From: Dactylococcopsis salina PCC 8305
Lineage (GTDB): Bacteria > Cyanobacteriota > Cyanobacteriia > Cyanobacteriales > Rubidibacteraceae
NCBI RefSeq assembly: GCF_000317615.1
Contig: NC_019780.1
Location: forward strand, 1,509,840 to 1,573,839
Direction of reading: 5' to 3'
Length of the DNA stretch: 64,000 nucleotides
Shown here: positions 16,399-25,805 of the stretch, piece after piece
Position numbering within the stretch: position 1 is the first letter of the stretch
Layout of the letters: the number at the start of each line of letters is the position of its first letter
Made by a program: the position numbers and the translations under genes
The notes under the pieces: model-generated
What the model saw: the letters and a program-made list of their open reading frames with translations, nothing else
What the model was told of the DNA's origin: nothing
Database searches by the model: none

Positions 16399-17679
16399 TT
16401 AGCTAACCACTGATAACCCTTCTACTAAGAGAGAAGGAGTGACATAAGAACCGTTAATTTGTGAGTCTCCCCCAAGCGCAAGCAGATGATTGAAAGCGGT
16501 GTAAATGTTACCAGCGACCATTGTATCCTTGACTCGACCAGTGATTTGTCCGTTTTGGACGCGATAACCGAGTTCGATGTTAGCGGAAAAGTCACCAGAG
16601 AGATCAGCATCTTCTCCTAAAAGTTGGTCAATGACTAAACCATCATCCAGTTGAGTGATTAAGTCTTGTAAGTCGCCATTCCCTGGCGTAACAATCAGGT
16701 TGATTAAACTAGGGGTCGGATAACGCCCTAAACTGGGACGAAACCCGTTTCCAGTGCTACCAATTCCTAGTTTACGCCCGATCGCGCGATCGGTGTAAAA
16801 TTGTTCAATGCGACCTTGATTGATCAAAGTAAGCTCGCGAGTTGATGTTCCCTCATCATCAAATGGACAACGCTCTGGGTTGCGCGTGGGGTCTTGTTTT
16901 AACGTAATCTGATCTGAGATCACTTGCTCATGGCTTCGATCGCCCCAAGGGGATGTTCCTTCCCATACCTGTTTCCCATTGAGAGCAGCGATCACGGTTT
17001 CCCAGAATAAATTCGCCGCTTTCGGGGTAAAAATAATGGGAACGCGACCTTGTGGGGGAGAAACAGTAACCGAAGCCCAGTTCATTGCTTGACAAATTCT
17101 TTTTTTTATGGTATGCAAATCAATCTCCTCCGAAGATTCGCTACCGTCAGCAATGCCTAAAAAATCCTCTCCTCTCACCCATTCCACTTGTAAAAACGCA
17201 CTGGTGCTGATCTCGGTGTATTGACAATCAGTTCCTTGTGTGTTGAGCAGGCGAGTGGTGTGTTGTTCGCAGTCTAGTTCCCCAGTACACAAGACGCTAG
17301 AATTATAGTTTAACAGTTCCTCGATCGCGCTTTTTCCCTCTGTAATTAAACTCTCTGGGGAGATCAGCTTGCCTTGGCTGGGATAAACTTGTTGATGGTT
17401 GGGAGTAAGCTCGATCGATGCTGGCGTATTAAGCGCACATAAACCTAACGCTCGTGTCACCAACTCATTAGCATCTGCATCGCCATAAGCGACTGTCACC
17501 CCAGGGGATCGATCGCGCCACACCCGTAACGCGATTCCCTCTGATTCCACTGTTTCCAACTGTTTTAAGCGATTTGCTTCAAAATAGACAGGATGCCCAC
17601 GAGAGATCACTTGATACACTTCCGCCTCTTCTGCGCCCGCCGATCGCGCTTTCTCTAAAACCTCTTCTGGATCAATCAT
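16399..17679 (-). CDS. TldD/PmbA family protein (TldE-like)
   Basis: A 426-residue member of the TldD/TldE family, which in E. coli forms a heterodimeric protease acting on unfolded or microcin-type peptides. This subunit lacks an HExxxH zinc motif in the expected central region, so it is the non-catalytic TldE/PmbA type. Family marks are EEAEVYQV near the N-terminus, PIIFTPKAANLFWETV in the middle, and RELTLINQGRIEQFYTDR followed by a Gly/Asn-rich stretch. TldD itself is not in this window. It is transcribed towards RNA element A and preceded by a REP cluster. Confidence 0.88.
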   Translation of the reverse strand: MIDPEEVLEKARSAGAEEAEVYQVISRGHPVYFEANRLKQLETVESEGIALRVWRDRSPGVTVAYGDADANELVTRALGLCALNTPASIELTPNHQQVYPSQGKLISPESLITEGKSAIEELLNYNSSVLCTGELDCEQHTTRLLNTQGTDCQYTEISTSAFLQVEWVRGEDFLGIADGSESSEEIDLHTIKKRICQAMNWASVTVSPPQGRVPIIFTPKAANLFWETVIAALNGKQVWEGTSPWGDRSHEQVISDQITLKQDPTRNPERCPFDDEGTSTRELTLINQGRIEQFYTDRAIGRKLGIGSTGNGFRPSLGRYPTPSLINLIVTPGNGDLQDLITQLDDGLVIDQLLGEDADLSGDFSANIELGYRVQNGQITGRVKDTMVAGNIYTAFNHLLALGGDSQINGSYVTPSLLVEGLSVVS

Positions 17680-17699
17680 CTGACTTAAATTCTCCCGCT

Positions 17700-17880
17700 C
17701 TAATGCGTTTCATCTTTTACCGTAGGGTGGGCACTGCCCACCCTACGACTGGCGTTGGGTTTCGTTTTCTCCACCCAACCTACATTTTATCTTTTCCCCC
17801 CAATCATCGGGGGGTTAGGGGGGATTATTCCTTGATTGGCGTTGGGTTTCGTTTTCTCCACCCAACCTGCTTTTTATTGT
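17700..17880. repeat. REP cluster upstream of the TldE-like gene
   Basis: Holds a perfect palindrome CGTAGGGTGGGCA/TGCCCACCCTACG around 17721-17747, two GTTGGGTTTCG...CCACCCAACCT units (17754-17784 and 17842-17872), and a CCCCCCAATCATCGGGGGG hairpin (17797-17816). No gene seen here. Confidence 0.75.
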
Positions 17881-18067
17881 GAAGTTCTGTTAAAAAAATT
17901 CCCAAAATCAATTCGGGAGTTGACAAAATTAATTCCAAACTGTAACAATAGATACAGAAATAAAGAAATCGTTCATCTCTCTGATGAGTTTAATCAAGGA
18001 GAGACGGAAGTAGGGAAACTCCCGAAGGAACGCGCCTCAACCAGATCGAATTCAAGGAGGCGAATCC

Positions 18068-18403
18068 ATGAAACTTACTTATCGCGGTGTCCAATACGAA
18101 AACAATACTCCCGTCGTCGAAACTACAGAAGGCGAAGTTGCTGGCAAATATCGTGGTTTAGACTGGCGTTTTCACGAGCTGAAAAAACCGTTACACTTAC
18201 AGCCAAGAGCTAACCTGACCTATCGAGGAATTACCTATGAGGTTCATCCTGCGCTCACGTCTGATGTATCTGTGAAGCCAAACGCTGCTTATATCTCGAC
18301 GCAGGCGAAAGCGCGAGGCTTAATGCGTAATCAGGTGCTAAATTTCAAAAAACGCCAAAAATCAATGTTAAGTCGCGCTAATGCAGAAATCGGTCTCAAA
18401 TAA
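18068..18403 (+). CDS. DUF4278 protein
   Basis: A 111-residue cyanobacterial protein. The N-terminal MKLTYRGVQYENNTPVVETTE and a second half-copy, ANLTYRGITYEVHP, show an internal duplication of the LTYRGxxY motif that defines DUF4278. The C-terminal part, rich in Lys/Arg (RNQVLNFKKRQKSMLSRA), may bind nucleic acid, but that is only a guess. The start is firmly set by AAGGAGG seven bases before the ATG. A good terminator follows at 18441-18482. Members of this family are often stress-responsive in cyanobacteria; nothing here proves it. Confidence 0.85.
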   Translation: MKLTYRGVQYENNTPVVETTEGEVAGKYRGLDWRFHELKKPLHLQPRANLTYRGITYEVHPALTSDVSVKPNAAYISTQAKARGLMRNQVLNFKKRQKSMLSRANAEIGLK

Positions 18404-18440
18404 GCTGAAAATTGCCGTTTTAGCGCTTAAATGAATTAAG

Positions 18441-18482
18441 AATCCTCCACCAACCTAATTTTAGGGGATGTGGGGGATTTTT
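18441..18482 (+). terminator. Rho-independent terminator after DUF4278
   Basis: Stem AATCCTCCAC (18441-18450) pairs with GTGGGGGATT (18470-18479, one G-T pair), and TTTTT follows. It ends the DUF4278 transcript 38 bp after the stop. Confidence 0.75.
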
Positions 18483-18633
18483 AGTAAGATTGTCCCCGAA
18501 AACAATCAGATCGGTAATCGTAATTTTGACCGTTTAATATGTCAAAATAGAACCGTATTTAGGATAGTAAACAATTCCGCAATATATCTTGATCAATACA
18601 CCTAAAAACATATCATTGGCTCAGGAGAAAACG

Positions 18634-18945
18634 ATGCTACACCGCAAGCTCCATCAATTTTGTAACGAAGGTCGTGAAGTCTGCATTTTCTTGCGGGATC
18701 AGCAACGCTGGATTGAAGAAGCACGAATCGTTAGTTTAGAAGGTGACTTGATGACGGTGCGCTACGAAATCGATGAAGATGAAGAAATTAGCTCTTGGGA
18801 GGAGATTATTCGTATAGAAAGTATTGCCTCTATTACCCATCGCCTAGCGTCAGTGAGCCGCGCTGATATTGACCCCCTTATTTCTGATGATTGTCCTGAA
18901 GCAGAACAAATTTATCCCCGTTATCCTGATTATCCTCAAGAATGA
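18634..18945 (+). CDS. Conserved cyanobacterial protein (DUF6679-like)
   Basis: A 103-residue acidic soluble protein: MLHRKLHQFCNEGREVCIFLRDQQRWIEEARI, then MTVRYEIDEDEEISSWEEIIRIESI. The predicted fold is a small beta-barrel (Sm/SH3-like); the name DUF6679 is from memory. I chose the ATG at 18634 because CAGGAGAAAAC lies just upstream; the open frame from 18589 has no site. It converges with the metallo-hydrolase gene, 11 bp between stops. Function unknown. Confidence 0.65.
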   Translation: MLHRKLHQFCNEGREVCIFLRDQQRWIEEARIVSLEGDLMTVRYEIDEDEEISSWEEIIRIESIASITHRLASVSRADIDPLISDDCPEAEQIYPRYPDYPQE

Positions 18946-18956
18946 TTGCACTCAGG

Positions 18957-20561
18957 TTAATCGGTTTCGGGTAATGGCTCAAAAACGGGACAATAGCCCT
19001 CTGGCGTTACTTGAAACCCATAGAGAGGGGAAGCAGGGTTACGGCAATGTTGGCGTTGACGATGGCGACAATTGCCACAGCTTGCTGTTTCACGAGGAAG
19101 TTTTTCGTCGCTGGTTTGTTGCAGAATCTCTTTCTGGGATAAACCACGCAACACCAGTTCTTCCCCTTGCCAACGTGCCTTCACTAATCCCGTATCGGAA
19201 AAGTTATGCCAGCGTGGATCGTTGATAATGCTACTGGGAAGTTGAATGTTGATGAGTTTTTCTGCTTCTTTGACTTCCCCTTCATAATTGGTTTCTGCTG
19301 GGGCTGCTGGTTGGAGAAATTTCTCGCCAATGTGCAGTTCGACTTCGGTTTTTGCTTCTGGGAGATGGAGATGATAACGATTTTGTAATTCTTCTAGACT
19401 GGTAAGGTCAATGAGATAGTTTTTGAGACCATGAACAAAGATGACGTGCTGGGGACGCAGGTTGTGGATCAGTTGAGTTGTTCCTAAACCGTCGCTGTGT
19501 TGGGCGAGAAGGTAGGTTTCAGTATGCCAGGGAACACTTCTTGCCGGGGATTTTAGTGGGGTGGGGGTTTCCGCTTGGAAGATGACCCATTGTTGCTGAT
19601 TGTAGTGGCGCAGGATGTCTTCCCAGTTTGAGTTTTCTTCCACGAGGAGAAGCGTCGCAGCTTGATTTAAGTCTGATTTATTGGTGAGCAGGCGCACTCT
19701 AGGACGCACCCGATCGTCCCAAAATAAGGGCTGATGTTTGGCAAAATTTTGTATAGAATCGGGAAGATGAGGGAGGATGGAGAGATAGGCTTCACAGACA
19801 GGCGCGATCGTTGCCTCGACCCAAATATCAAGGTCACGACCTGTAAATTGATGATGCGATCGAAGCAGGACTAAAATTTCTTGTGCTAAACCGAAATAAG
19901 GCACAGGTAAGACAATATTTTTTCCCTGTGTCAAGGTTTCACTTAACCGCGCCATTAACTGATTTTCCTGTTGGCGGCGGTGAGGATGTCGCGCTGTACC
20001 ATAACTCCCTTCCACAATCATCACATCAGGGGAAAAGTCTCGTAACGCTTCAATGGATAATCCTTCCGCTAAACGGGAGTTAGACAGGAAAAAATCACCC
20101 GTATAAAGCAGACGATGCTCTCGTTGATCAGTGATATAAGTGAGGGCGATCGCGCAAGCACCGGGTAAATGACCCGCAGGATATAATTTGACAGTGAGAT
20201 TGTCTGCTAACGCAATGCGCGATCGAGTTGGTAAAGCATGAGCTAAACTGGGAATTTCCTCTTCTTCCAACCAATTCAGATGGAGCAATTGCACCGTTAC
20301 TTCACTGGCATAAATCGGCACATCAGGAAACGCACGATGCAAAGCCAATAAGCCCCGCGCATGGTCAGGGTGAGCATGACTACATAAAATTAAATCGATC
20401 GAAGGTAAATTAGCCTGAGCGGTAATTAAATCCTCAACTTCATGTAGTCCACAATCAAGGAGCAAACGATGTTCTCCCAACTGCAAGAAAAAACAAACCC
20501 CCTCCCCCTGATGACCGACCGCATAGGAATAAAAACAGAGAGGGGAAGAGAAGTCACTCAT
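18957..20561 (-). CDS. Metallo-beta-lactamase/beta-CASP hydrolase
   Basis: A 534-residue enzyme of the beta-CASP branch of the metallo-beta-lactamase fold, often RNA nucleases. The metal site is visible as SHAHPDHARG (HxHxDH, about residue 58), His in YPAGHLPGAC, and Asp in LLYTGDFFLS; the C-terminal VFVHG supplies another His. The C-terminus adds a Cys-rich tail (CGNCRHRQRQHCRN ... GYCPVF), a possible zinc knuckle that is not part of the core fold. ATG 20561 (MSDFSSP) is preferred over the ATG two codons upstream. Divergent from the small membrane protein region. Confidence 0.82.
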   Translation of the reverse strand: MSDFSSPLCFYSYAVGHQGEGVCFFLQLGEHRLLLDCGLHEVEDLITAQANLPSIDLILCSHAHPDHARGLLALHRAFPDVPIYASEVTVQLLHLNWLEEEEIPSLAHALPTRSRIALADNLTVKLYPAGHLPGACAIALTYITDQREHRLLYTGDFFLSNSRLAEGLSIEALRDFSPDVMIVEGSYGTARHPHRRQQENQLMARLSETLTQGKNIVLPVPYFGLAQEILVLLRSHHQFTGRDLDIWVEATIAPVCEAYLSILPHLPDSIQNFAKHQPLFWDDRVRPRVRLLTNKSDLNQAATLLLVEENSNWEDILRHYNQQQWVIFQAETPTPLKSPARSVPWHTETYLLAQHSDGLGTTQLIHNLRPQHVIFVHGLKNYLIDLTSLEELQNRYHLHLPEAKTEVELHIGEKFLQPAAPAETNYEGEVKEAEKLINIQLPSSIINDPRWHNFSDTGLVKARWQGEELVLRGLSQKEILQQTSDEKLPRETASCGNCRHRQRQHCRNPASPLYGFQVTPEGYCPVFEPLPETD

Positions 20562-20589
20562 GATCAACTGAACTAATTTTTATCAAACT

Positions 20590-20712
20590 TTAGTGAGCCG
20601 AGCCATTGCCATGATAATCTTCCGAATCATAAAAACCGTTTTTTGTCCCAAAAAATAAACAAGAAACAATAAACAGCGCTGATAAAATCACTAAAATTAA
20701 CTTAACATCCAT
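20590..20712 (-). CDS. ndhP: NdhP-like 40-residue membrane protein
   Basis: A complete small gene: ATG at 20712, stop at 20590, encoding 40 residues. One transmembrane helix (LILVILSALFIVSCLFF) is followed by the conserved tail GTKNGFYDSEDYHGNGSAH. GGAGG lies ten bases before the ATG. The helix plus a C-terminal NGFYDSxxYHGNGSAH is, from memory, the signature of cyanobacterial NdhP, a single-helix subunit of the NDH-1 complex next to NdhD/NdhF. The gene itself is well supported; the name is moderately so. Confidence 0.65.
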   Translation of the reverse strand: MDVKLILVILSALFIVSCLFFGTKNGFYDSEDYHGNGSAH

Positions 20713-20838
20713 AAAAAATCTAACCTCCAGAATAATACCGCTCTACCAACTTTAATCAAACTTTACCCGTAAAGGTAGAGCAATTTGATCAAGGGAGTCG
20801 GGATAATTTACTTTTTGAATCATTATATCTTGTGCCTC

Positions 20839-21753
20839 ATGCCATCGGAAAAAAGAATCGTGAGAAAACTGAAGAGCTTATTTGCCCTCCTCAAAGAAAC
20901 TTTTACCCAGTGGCTAGAGCATAAAGCCCCCCGCCTAGCCGCCGCCTTAGCCTACTATATGGTTTTTTCCCTTGCTCCTTTGCTAGTGATTGCCATTGCC
21001 ATTGCAGGAGCAATATTTGGCGAAGACGCTGCTCGTGGGGAAATTGTCGCTCGAATTAGTGGCTTTGTTGGTCAAGATGCTGCCAGTGTCATTGAAAAAG
21101 CGATTACCAATGCCAGTCAGCCCGATTTAAGTAACGTTGCTTCTCTGATTAGTATTGCTGTCCTTCTTTTCGGTGCGTCTGGTGTTTTCGCACAACTTCA
21201 AGATGCGCTGAATACAATTTGGAGTGTGCAACCGCGACCGGGGCGAGTGGTTAGACAATTTATCAGCAAACGGATTTTATCTTTTGCGATGGTTTTAGGT
21301 TTAGGTCTTTTTGTCATCCTCTCCCTTCTCCTCACCGCCGCGATTTCTGCTTTAAGTCAATTGGAATTACTGCCTGGGTTTCCTTTCCTCTGGAAAACCC
21401 TCTCTCTAGCGGTTTCGTTTGGTTTAGTTACCCTATTTTTTGCCTTAGTCTTTAAGTTTCTCCCTGATGCCAAAGTTGCTTGGAGTGATGTTTGGATGGG
21501 AGCAATTATTACTTCTATTTTATTCGCCATCGGGCGATCGTTGCTGGGATGGTATTTGGGAAAAACCAGTTTTGCTTCTACTTATGGCGCGGCTGGTTCT
21601 TTAATTGTCCTTCTCGCATGGATTTATTATTCAGCACAAATTCTCTTTTTAGGCGCAGAATTTACGGAAGTTTATGCTCGTAAATATGGCTCTCACATTA
21701 CCCCCAATTGTCACTCCATGAGAATTACAACCACCCCCCTTGATGAACAATAA
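20839..21753 (+). CDS. YihY/BrkB family membrane protein
   Basis: A 304-residue inner membrane protein with six predicted helices. Family marks: APRLAAALAYYMVFSLAPLLVIAIAIAG near residue 28, SGVFAQLQDALNTIWSV in the middle, and TYGAAGSLIVLLAWIYYSAQILFLGAEFTEVYARKYG near the end. Once called RNase BN by error, the family is now seen as transporters or envelope proteins of uncertain role. I chose the ATG at 20839 (MPSEKRIV) since the open frame from 20785 adds an odd hydrophobic stretch. The long 100-bp tandem array starts right after its stop codon. Confidence 0.88.
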   Translation: MPSEKRIVRKLKSLFALLKETFTQWLEHKAPRLAAALAYYMVFSLAPLLVIAIAIAGAIFGEDAARGEIVARISGFVGQDAASVIEKAITNASQPDLSNVASLISIAVLLFGASGVFAQLQDALNTIWSVQPRPGRVVRQFISKRILSFAMVLGLGLFVILSLLLTAAISALSQLELLPGFPFLWKTLSLAVSFGLVTLFFALVFKFLPDAKVAWSDVWMGAIITSILFAIGRSLLGWYLGKTSFASTYGAAGSLIVLLAWIYYSAQILFLGAEFTEVYARKYGSHITPNCHSMRITTTPLDEQ

Positions 21754-23157
21754 TCAGTGACCAGTGACCAGTGACCAGTGACCAGTGACCAGTGACCAGT
21801 TACCAGTGACCAGTCATTAAGAAACGAGTAGAGAGAAAAGAGAAAAATAGGCATTTAAACTCACTTCTAAATTCTCTCTTCTCACTTCTTGATTCCCAGT
21901 GACCAGTGACCAGTCATTAAGAAACGAGTAGAGAGAAAAGAGAAAAATAGGCATTTAAACTCACTTCTAAATTCTCTCTTCTCACTTCTTGATTCCCAGT
22001 GACCAGTGACCAGTCATTAAGAAACGAGTAGAGAGAAAAGAGAAAAATAGGCATTTAAACTCACTTCTAAATTCTCTCTTCTCACTTCTTGATTCCCAGT
22101 GACCAGTGACCAGTCATTAAGAAACGAGTAGAGAGAAAAGAGAAAAATAGGCATTTAAACTCACTTCTAAATTCTCTCTTCTCACTTCTTGATTCCCAGT
22201 GACCAGTGACCAGTCATTAAGAAACGAGTAGAGAGAAAAGAGAAAAATAGGCATTTAAACTCACTTCTAAATTCTCTCTTCTCACTTCTTGATTCCCAGT
22301 GACCAGTGACCAGTCATTAATAAAACGAGTAGAGAGAAAAGAGAAAAATAGGCATTTAAACTCACTTCTAAATTCTCTCTTCTCACTTCTTGATTCCCAG
22401 TGACCAGTGACCAGTCATTAAGAAACGAGTAGAGAGAAAAGAGAAAAATAGGCATTTAAACTCACTTCTAAATTCTCTCTTCTCACTTCTTGATTCTCAG
22501 TGACCAGTGACCAGTGACCAGTCATTAAGAAACGAGTAGAGAGAAAAGAGAAAAATAGGCATTTAAACTCACTTCTAAATTCTCTCTTCTCACTTCTTGA
22601 TTCCCAGTGACCAGTGACCAGTGACCAGTCATTAAGAAACGAGTAGAGAGAAAAGAGAAAAATAGGCATTTAAACTCACTTCTAAATTCTCTCTTCTCAC
22701 TTCTTGATTCCCAGTGACCAGTGACCAGTCATTAAGAAACGAGTAGAGAGAAAAGAGAAAAATAGGCATTTAAACTCACTTCTAAATTCTCTCTTCTCAC
22801 TTCTTGATTCCCAGTGACCAGTGACCAGTCATTAAGAAACGAGTAGAGAGAAAAGAGAAAAATAGGCATTTAAACTCACTTCTAAATTCTCTCTTCTCAC
22901 TTCTTGATTCCCAGTGATCAGTGACCAGTGACCAGTGACCAGTCATTAAGAAACGAGTAGAGAGAAAAGAGAAAAATAGGCATTTAAACTCACTTCTAAA
23001 TTCTCTCTTCTCACTTCTTGATTCCCAGTGATCAGTGACCAGTGACCAGTGACCAGTCATTAAGAAACGAGTAGAGAGAAAAGAGAAAAATAGGCATTTA
23101 AACTCACTTCTAAATTCTCTCTTCTCACTTCTTGATTCCCAGTGACCAGTGACCAGT
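21754..23157. repeat. Tandem array: 13 copies of a 100-bp unit with CCAGTGA heptamers
   Basis: After a run of CCAGTGA heptamers (21755-21814), thirteen nearly identical units begin at 21815, 21915, 22015, 22115, 22215, 22315, 22416, 22523, 22630, 22730, 22830, 22944 and 23058. Each has CATTAAGAAACGAGTAGAGA, a purine-rich then pyrimidine-rich body, TTCTTGATTCC, and two to four CCAGTGA heptamers. Spacing is 100 bp, except for steps of 101, 107, 107, 114 and 114, explained by a 1-bp insertion (near 22321) and by one or two extra heptamers. The array ends 67 bp before the proposed trpB start. Open frames across it are a by-product. Confidence 0.95.
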
Positions 23158-23223
23158 AGTTCTCAAACTTAAAACGATTTAGAATGGGACTGTTTGCCAT
23201 TTTGTAGAGAAATCAGAAGCCAA

Positions 23224-24462
23224 GTGACAGTATCATCAGTATCATCAGTTTTTCCTACGTCTCAATATCCTGATGCCAAAGGGCGTTTTGGTGAATTTGG
23301 CGGAAAATATGTTCCCGAAACCCTCATCCATGCTCTTAGTGAGTTAGAAACCGCTTATGAGCAAATTCGCCGTGATCCAGATTATAATCAACAGTTAACA
23401 CAATTATTAAATGATTATGTGGGGCGACCCAGTCCCCTTTATTTTGCCGAACGTCTCAGTGAACATTATGCCCAACCCAACGGCACGAAACCGCAAATTT
23501 ACCTCAAACGGGAAGACTTAAACCATACGGGAGCGCATAAAATTAATAATGCGATCGCGCAGGTGCTTTTAGCTCGTAAAATGGGGAAAAAGCGCATTAT
23601 TGCCGAAACTGGGGCGGGTCAACATGGCGTTGCCACAGCAACCGTTTGCGCTCGTTTTGGCTTAGACTGTGTGATTTATATGGGCGTTCACGATATGGAA
23701 CGTCAAGCATTAAATGTGTTTCGGATGCGGTTAATGGGAGCAACCGTTGAACCTGTAGAAGCAGGAAATGGAACGCTGAAAGATGCCACTTCCCAAGCGA
23801 TTCGAGATTGGGTGACGAATGTGGAAACCACTCACTATATTTTAGGTTCGGTGGCGGGTCCTCATCCCTATCCCATGATTGTCCGCGATTTTCATGCCAT
23901 TATTGGTAAAGAAACCCGTGAACAATGTCAAGAAAAATGGGGCGGCTTACCCGATATTCTCTTAGCTTGTGTCGGTGGCGGCTCCAATGCGATGGGATTA
24001 TTTGCGGAATTTGTCTCTGAACCTGCAATTCGCCTCATTGGGGTGGAAGCTGGTGGCGAGGGTATTAATTCCCCTAAACACGCCGCCACGCTCACGAGAG
24101 GGAAGCCAGGAGTGTTACATGGTGCGATGAGTTATCTACTCCAAGATGGGGAAGGACAAGTCACGGAAGCTCATTCTATCAGTGCTGGGTTAGATTATCC
24201 AGGAGTGGGACCCGAACATAGTTATCTAAAAGATAGTAATCGCGCTGAATACTATAGTGTGACAGATGCCGAAGCAGTGGAGGCATTTCAACGAATGTCC
24301 CGTTTAGAGGGGATTATTCCCGCGTTAGAAACCGCTCATGCGTTTGCTTATTTGGAAACCCTTTGTCCTCAACTCTCTGGCTCACCGAAAATTGTGATTA
24401 ATTGTTCGGGACGCGGTGATAAAGATGTGCAAACGGTCGCCAAATACTTGGAGGAGCATTAA
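23224..24462 (+). CDS. trpB: Tryptophan synthase beta chain
   Basis: PLP enzyme that joins indole and serine to make tryptophan. Full length (about 412 residues) with [16 protein letters not shown] at the start, the PLP lysine in [15 protein letters not shown], the catalytic stretch [14 protein letters not shown], the phosphate-binding GGGSNAMG and C-terminal CSGRGDKD. The start is uncertain: I favour the GTG at 23224 ([20 protein letters not shown]), since the TTG at 23194 would add an unusual N-terminus; no good ribosome binding site is visible. trpA is not adjacent. The upstream leader is taken up by the 1.4-kb array. It overlaps the next gene as TAATG. Confidence 0.95.
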   Translation: MTVSSVSSVFPTSQYPDAKGRFGEFGGKYVPETLIHALSELETAYEQIRRDPDYNQQLTQLLNDYVGRPSPLYFAERLSEHYAQPNGTKPQIYLKREDLNHTGAHKINNAIAQVLLARKMGKKRIIAETGAGQHGVATATVCARFGLDCVIYMGVHDMERQALNVFRMRLMGATVEPVEAGNGTLKDATSQAIRDWVTNVETTHYILGSVAGPHPYPMIVRDFHAIIGKETREQCQEKWGGLPDILLACVGGGSNAMGLFAEFVSEPAIRLIGVEAGGEGINSPKHAATLTRGKPGVLHGAMSYLLQDGEGQVTEAHSISAGLDYPGVGPEHSYLKDSNRAEYYSVTDAEAVEAFQRMSRLEGIIPALETAHAFAYLETLCPQLSGSPKIVINCSGRGDKDVQTVAKYLEEH

Positions 24463-25091
24463 TGAATTTGTCGAAATTACAAGTTTGCGATCGAGATTTA
24501 TCTCCAGAATTATTAGAACAGTATAAAGCAAGTCCCGCCGTTGCTGTAGATACAGAAACAATGGGTTTAAATCCCATGCGCGATCGGCTCTGTTTAGTGC
24601 AATTATGTGATGCAGAAGGGAACGTAACCATGATTCGCATCGCCAAAGGACAACAGAAAGCGGAATATCTGCAACAATTACTGGCGGCTCAAAATGTTGA
24701 AAAAGTTTTCCATTTTGCTCGGTTTGATGTCGCCCAGTTTTATAATACGTTTGGGGTGATGACAACCCCGATTTTCTGTACAAAAATTGCTAGTAAAATG
24801 GCGCGGACTTATACCTCTAGTCATGGTTTAAAGAGCTTAGTACAGGAATTAGAGCAAATTGAACTGGATAAGCGTTCTCAAAGCTCAGACTGGGGAAATA
24901 TCGAAAATCTATCCCCAGAACAGTTAAGTTATGCGGCGAATGATGTTCGTTATTTGATCAGTTTGAAAACAAGGTTAGAAAAAATGCTACAACGAGAGGA
25001 ACGTTGGGAATTAACCCAAGAATGTTTTACTTGTATCCCGACTTTTGTCAAGTTAGATTTACAACAGTTTGATCACATTTTTGAACATTAG
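24462..25091 (+). CDS. RNase D-like 3'-5' exonuclease
   Basis: A 209-residue DEDDy-type exonuclease domain without HRDC domains, shorter than E. coli RNase D. Catalytic residues: Asp and Glu in AVAVDTETMGL (about residue 30), Asp in FHFARFDVAQ (about 88), and Tyr/Asp in LSYAANDVRYL (about 155). It probably trims structured RNAs. Its ATG shares a base with the trpB stop (TAATG), which predicts translational coupling. Three REP units follow its stop codon. Confidence 0.9.
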   Translation: MNLSKLQVCDRDLSPELLEQYKASPAVAVDTETMGLNPMRDRLCLVQLCDAEGNVTMIRIAKGQQKAEYLQQLLAAQNVEKVFHFARFDVAQFYNTFGVMTTPIFCTKIASKMARTYTSSHGLKSLVQELEQIELDKRSQSSDWGNIENLSPEQLSYAANDVRYLISLKTRLEKMLQREERWELTQECFTCIPTFVKLDLQQFDHIFEH

Positions 25092-25099
25092 ATAGCCAA

Positions 25100-25235
25100 A
25101 ACGTAGGTGGGGTGGAGGTGACGAAACCCAACAGCCAAAGCGTAGGTGGGGTGGAGGTGACGAAACCCAACAGTTACCAGTAGCCAAACGGCGGTAAAAT
25201 GTTGGGTTGCGCGGTAGCTTCACCCCACCTACGAC
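25100..25235. repeat. Three REP units after the RNase D-like gene
   Basis: Two direct copies of GTAGGTGGGGTGGAGGTGAC followed by GAAACCCAACAG (25103-25134 and 25142-25173), then an inverted copy with GTTGGGTTGCG...CACCCCACCTAC (25201-25232). The first two are separated by GCCAAAGC, so the pair looks like a short tandem duplication. Confidence 0.75.
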
Positions 25236-25309
25236 TAAAAAAAGTCTCATATATCACAGACTAAAGATTAACTCAAACCCAAGTCAGCAAGCTGTAATCG
25301 TGGAAGTAA

Positions 25310-25524
25310 TGCACATTAAACAAAAAATTTCGGAAGAGAAAAAAGAGAATGAGGAAAGCAGACGCACTCTTGTTTTACAGCTTTTGAAACAGGAGTTAGC
25401 GTTAAATTGTGGGGAAGTTTGCTCGATCGGTGATGAGAGTCTTGAGGGATGGTTGATTTTAGGCAGTGTAGAGGCTCGAGGTTTGAATCATTTTTTACCA
25501 CGTTGCAAATTTCGATCGGTCTAG
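25310..25524 (+). pseudogene. Probable gene remnant, unidentified
   Basis: A 71-residue frame from the ATG at 25310: a charged helix (HIKQKISEEKKENEESRRTLVLQLLKQEL), then LNCGEVCSIGDESLEGWLILGSVEA. The helix and the spacing loosely recall the C-terminal DUF4351 tail of cyanobacterial PD-(D/E)XK transposase-like proteins, where RxLVLRLL is followed by a Glu- and Leu-rich segment, but conserved positions are missing. No ribosome binding site and no neighbour in the same operon. Most likely the decayed 3' end of a former gene; it could also be spurious. Confidence 0.25.
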
Positions 25525-25639
25525 CCTTTTTTCCGCTCAATTAGAAGAAGTATCAGCCCCCTAACCCCCAATCTTGGGGGAACTAGATGGCATCTCCTTT
25601 TCAGATCTGAGAAGTATCAGCCCCCTAACCCCCAATCTT

Positions 25640-25685
25640 GAGGAGCGACCCTGGCGAGGTTTCCTCGCCTAAGGAACGCGCGACG
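25640..25685 (-). repeat. Conserved-flank hairpin repeat, copy 1
   Basis: Read on the minus strand: CGTCGCGCGTTCC, then a 7-bp stem GGCGAGG / CCTCGCC with an AAA loop, then GGGTCGCTCCTC. The flanks are the same as at 40911-40956, but the stem is entirely different there. Just left of it, two copies of a unit starting AGAAGTATCAGCCCCCTAAC (25548 and 25609) form a direct repeat of about 60 bp. Confidence 0.6.
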
Positions 25686-25805
25686 GTGGGGAATTAGATG
25701 GCATCCCCTTTTCATATCTGCTTTGATCGCGTAAACTGGCAACAGTTTCGCAGTATTCATAAGGCTTTAATTTTGCCATCTTTCGTCACCAGTGGAATCG
25801 CATCT

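Noticed and set aside
22418-23060. Long repeat-coded frames across the 100-bp array
   Set aside because: The 100-bp unit is not a multiple of three, so frames shift between units, and only the 114-bp spacings keep one. No ribosome binding site; composition follows the DNA repeat.
21754-23157. CRISPR array
   Set aside because: The whole 100-bp unit is conserved, with no unique spacers, and there are no cas genes in the window.
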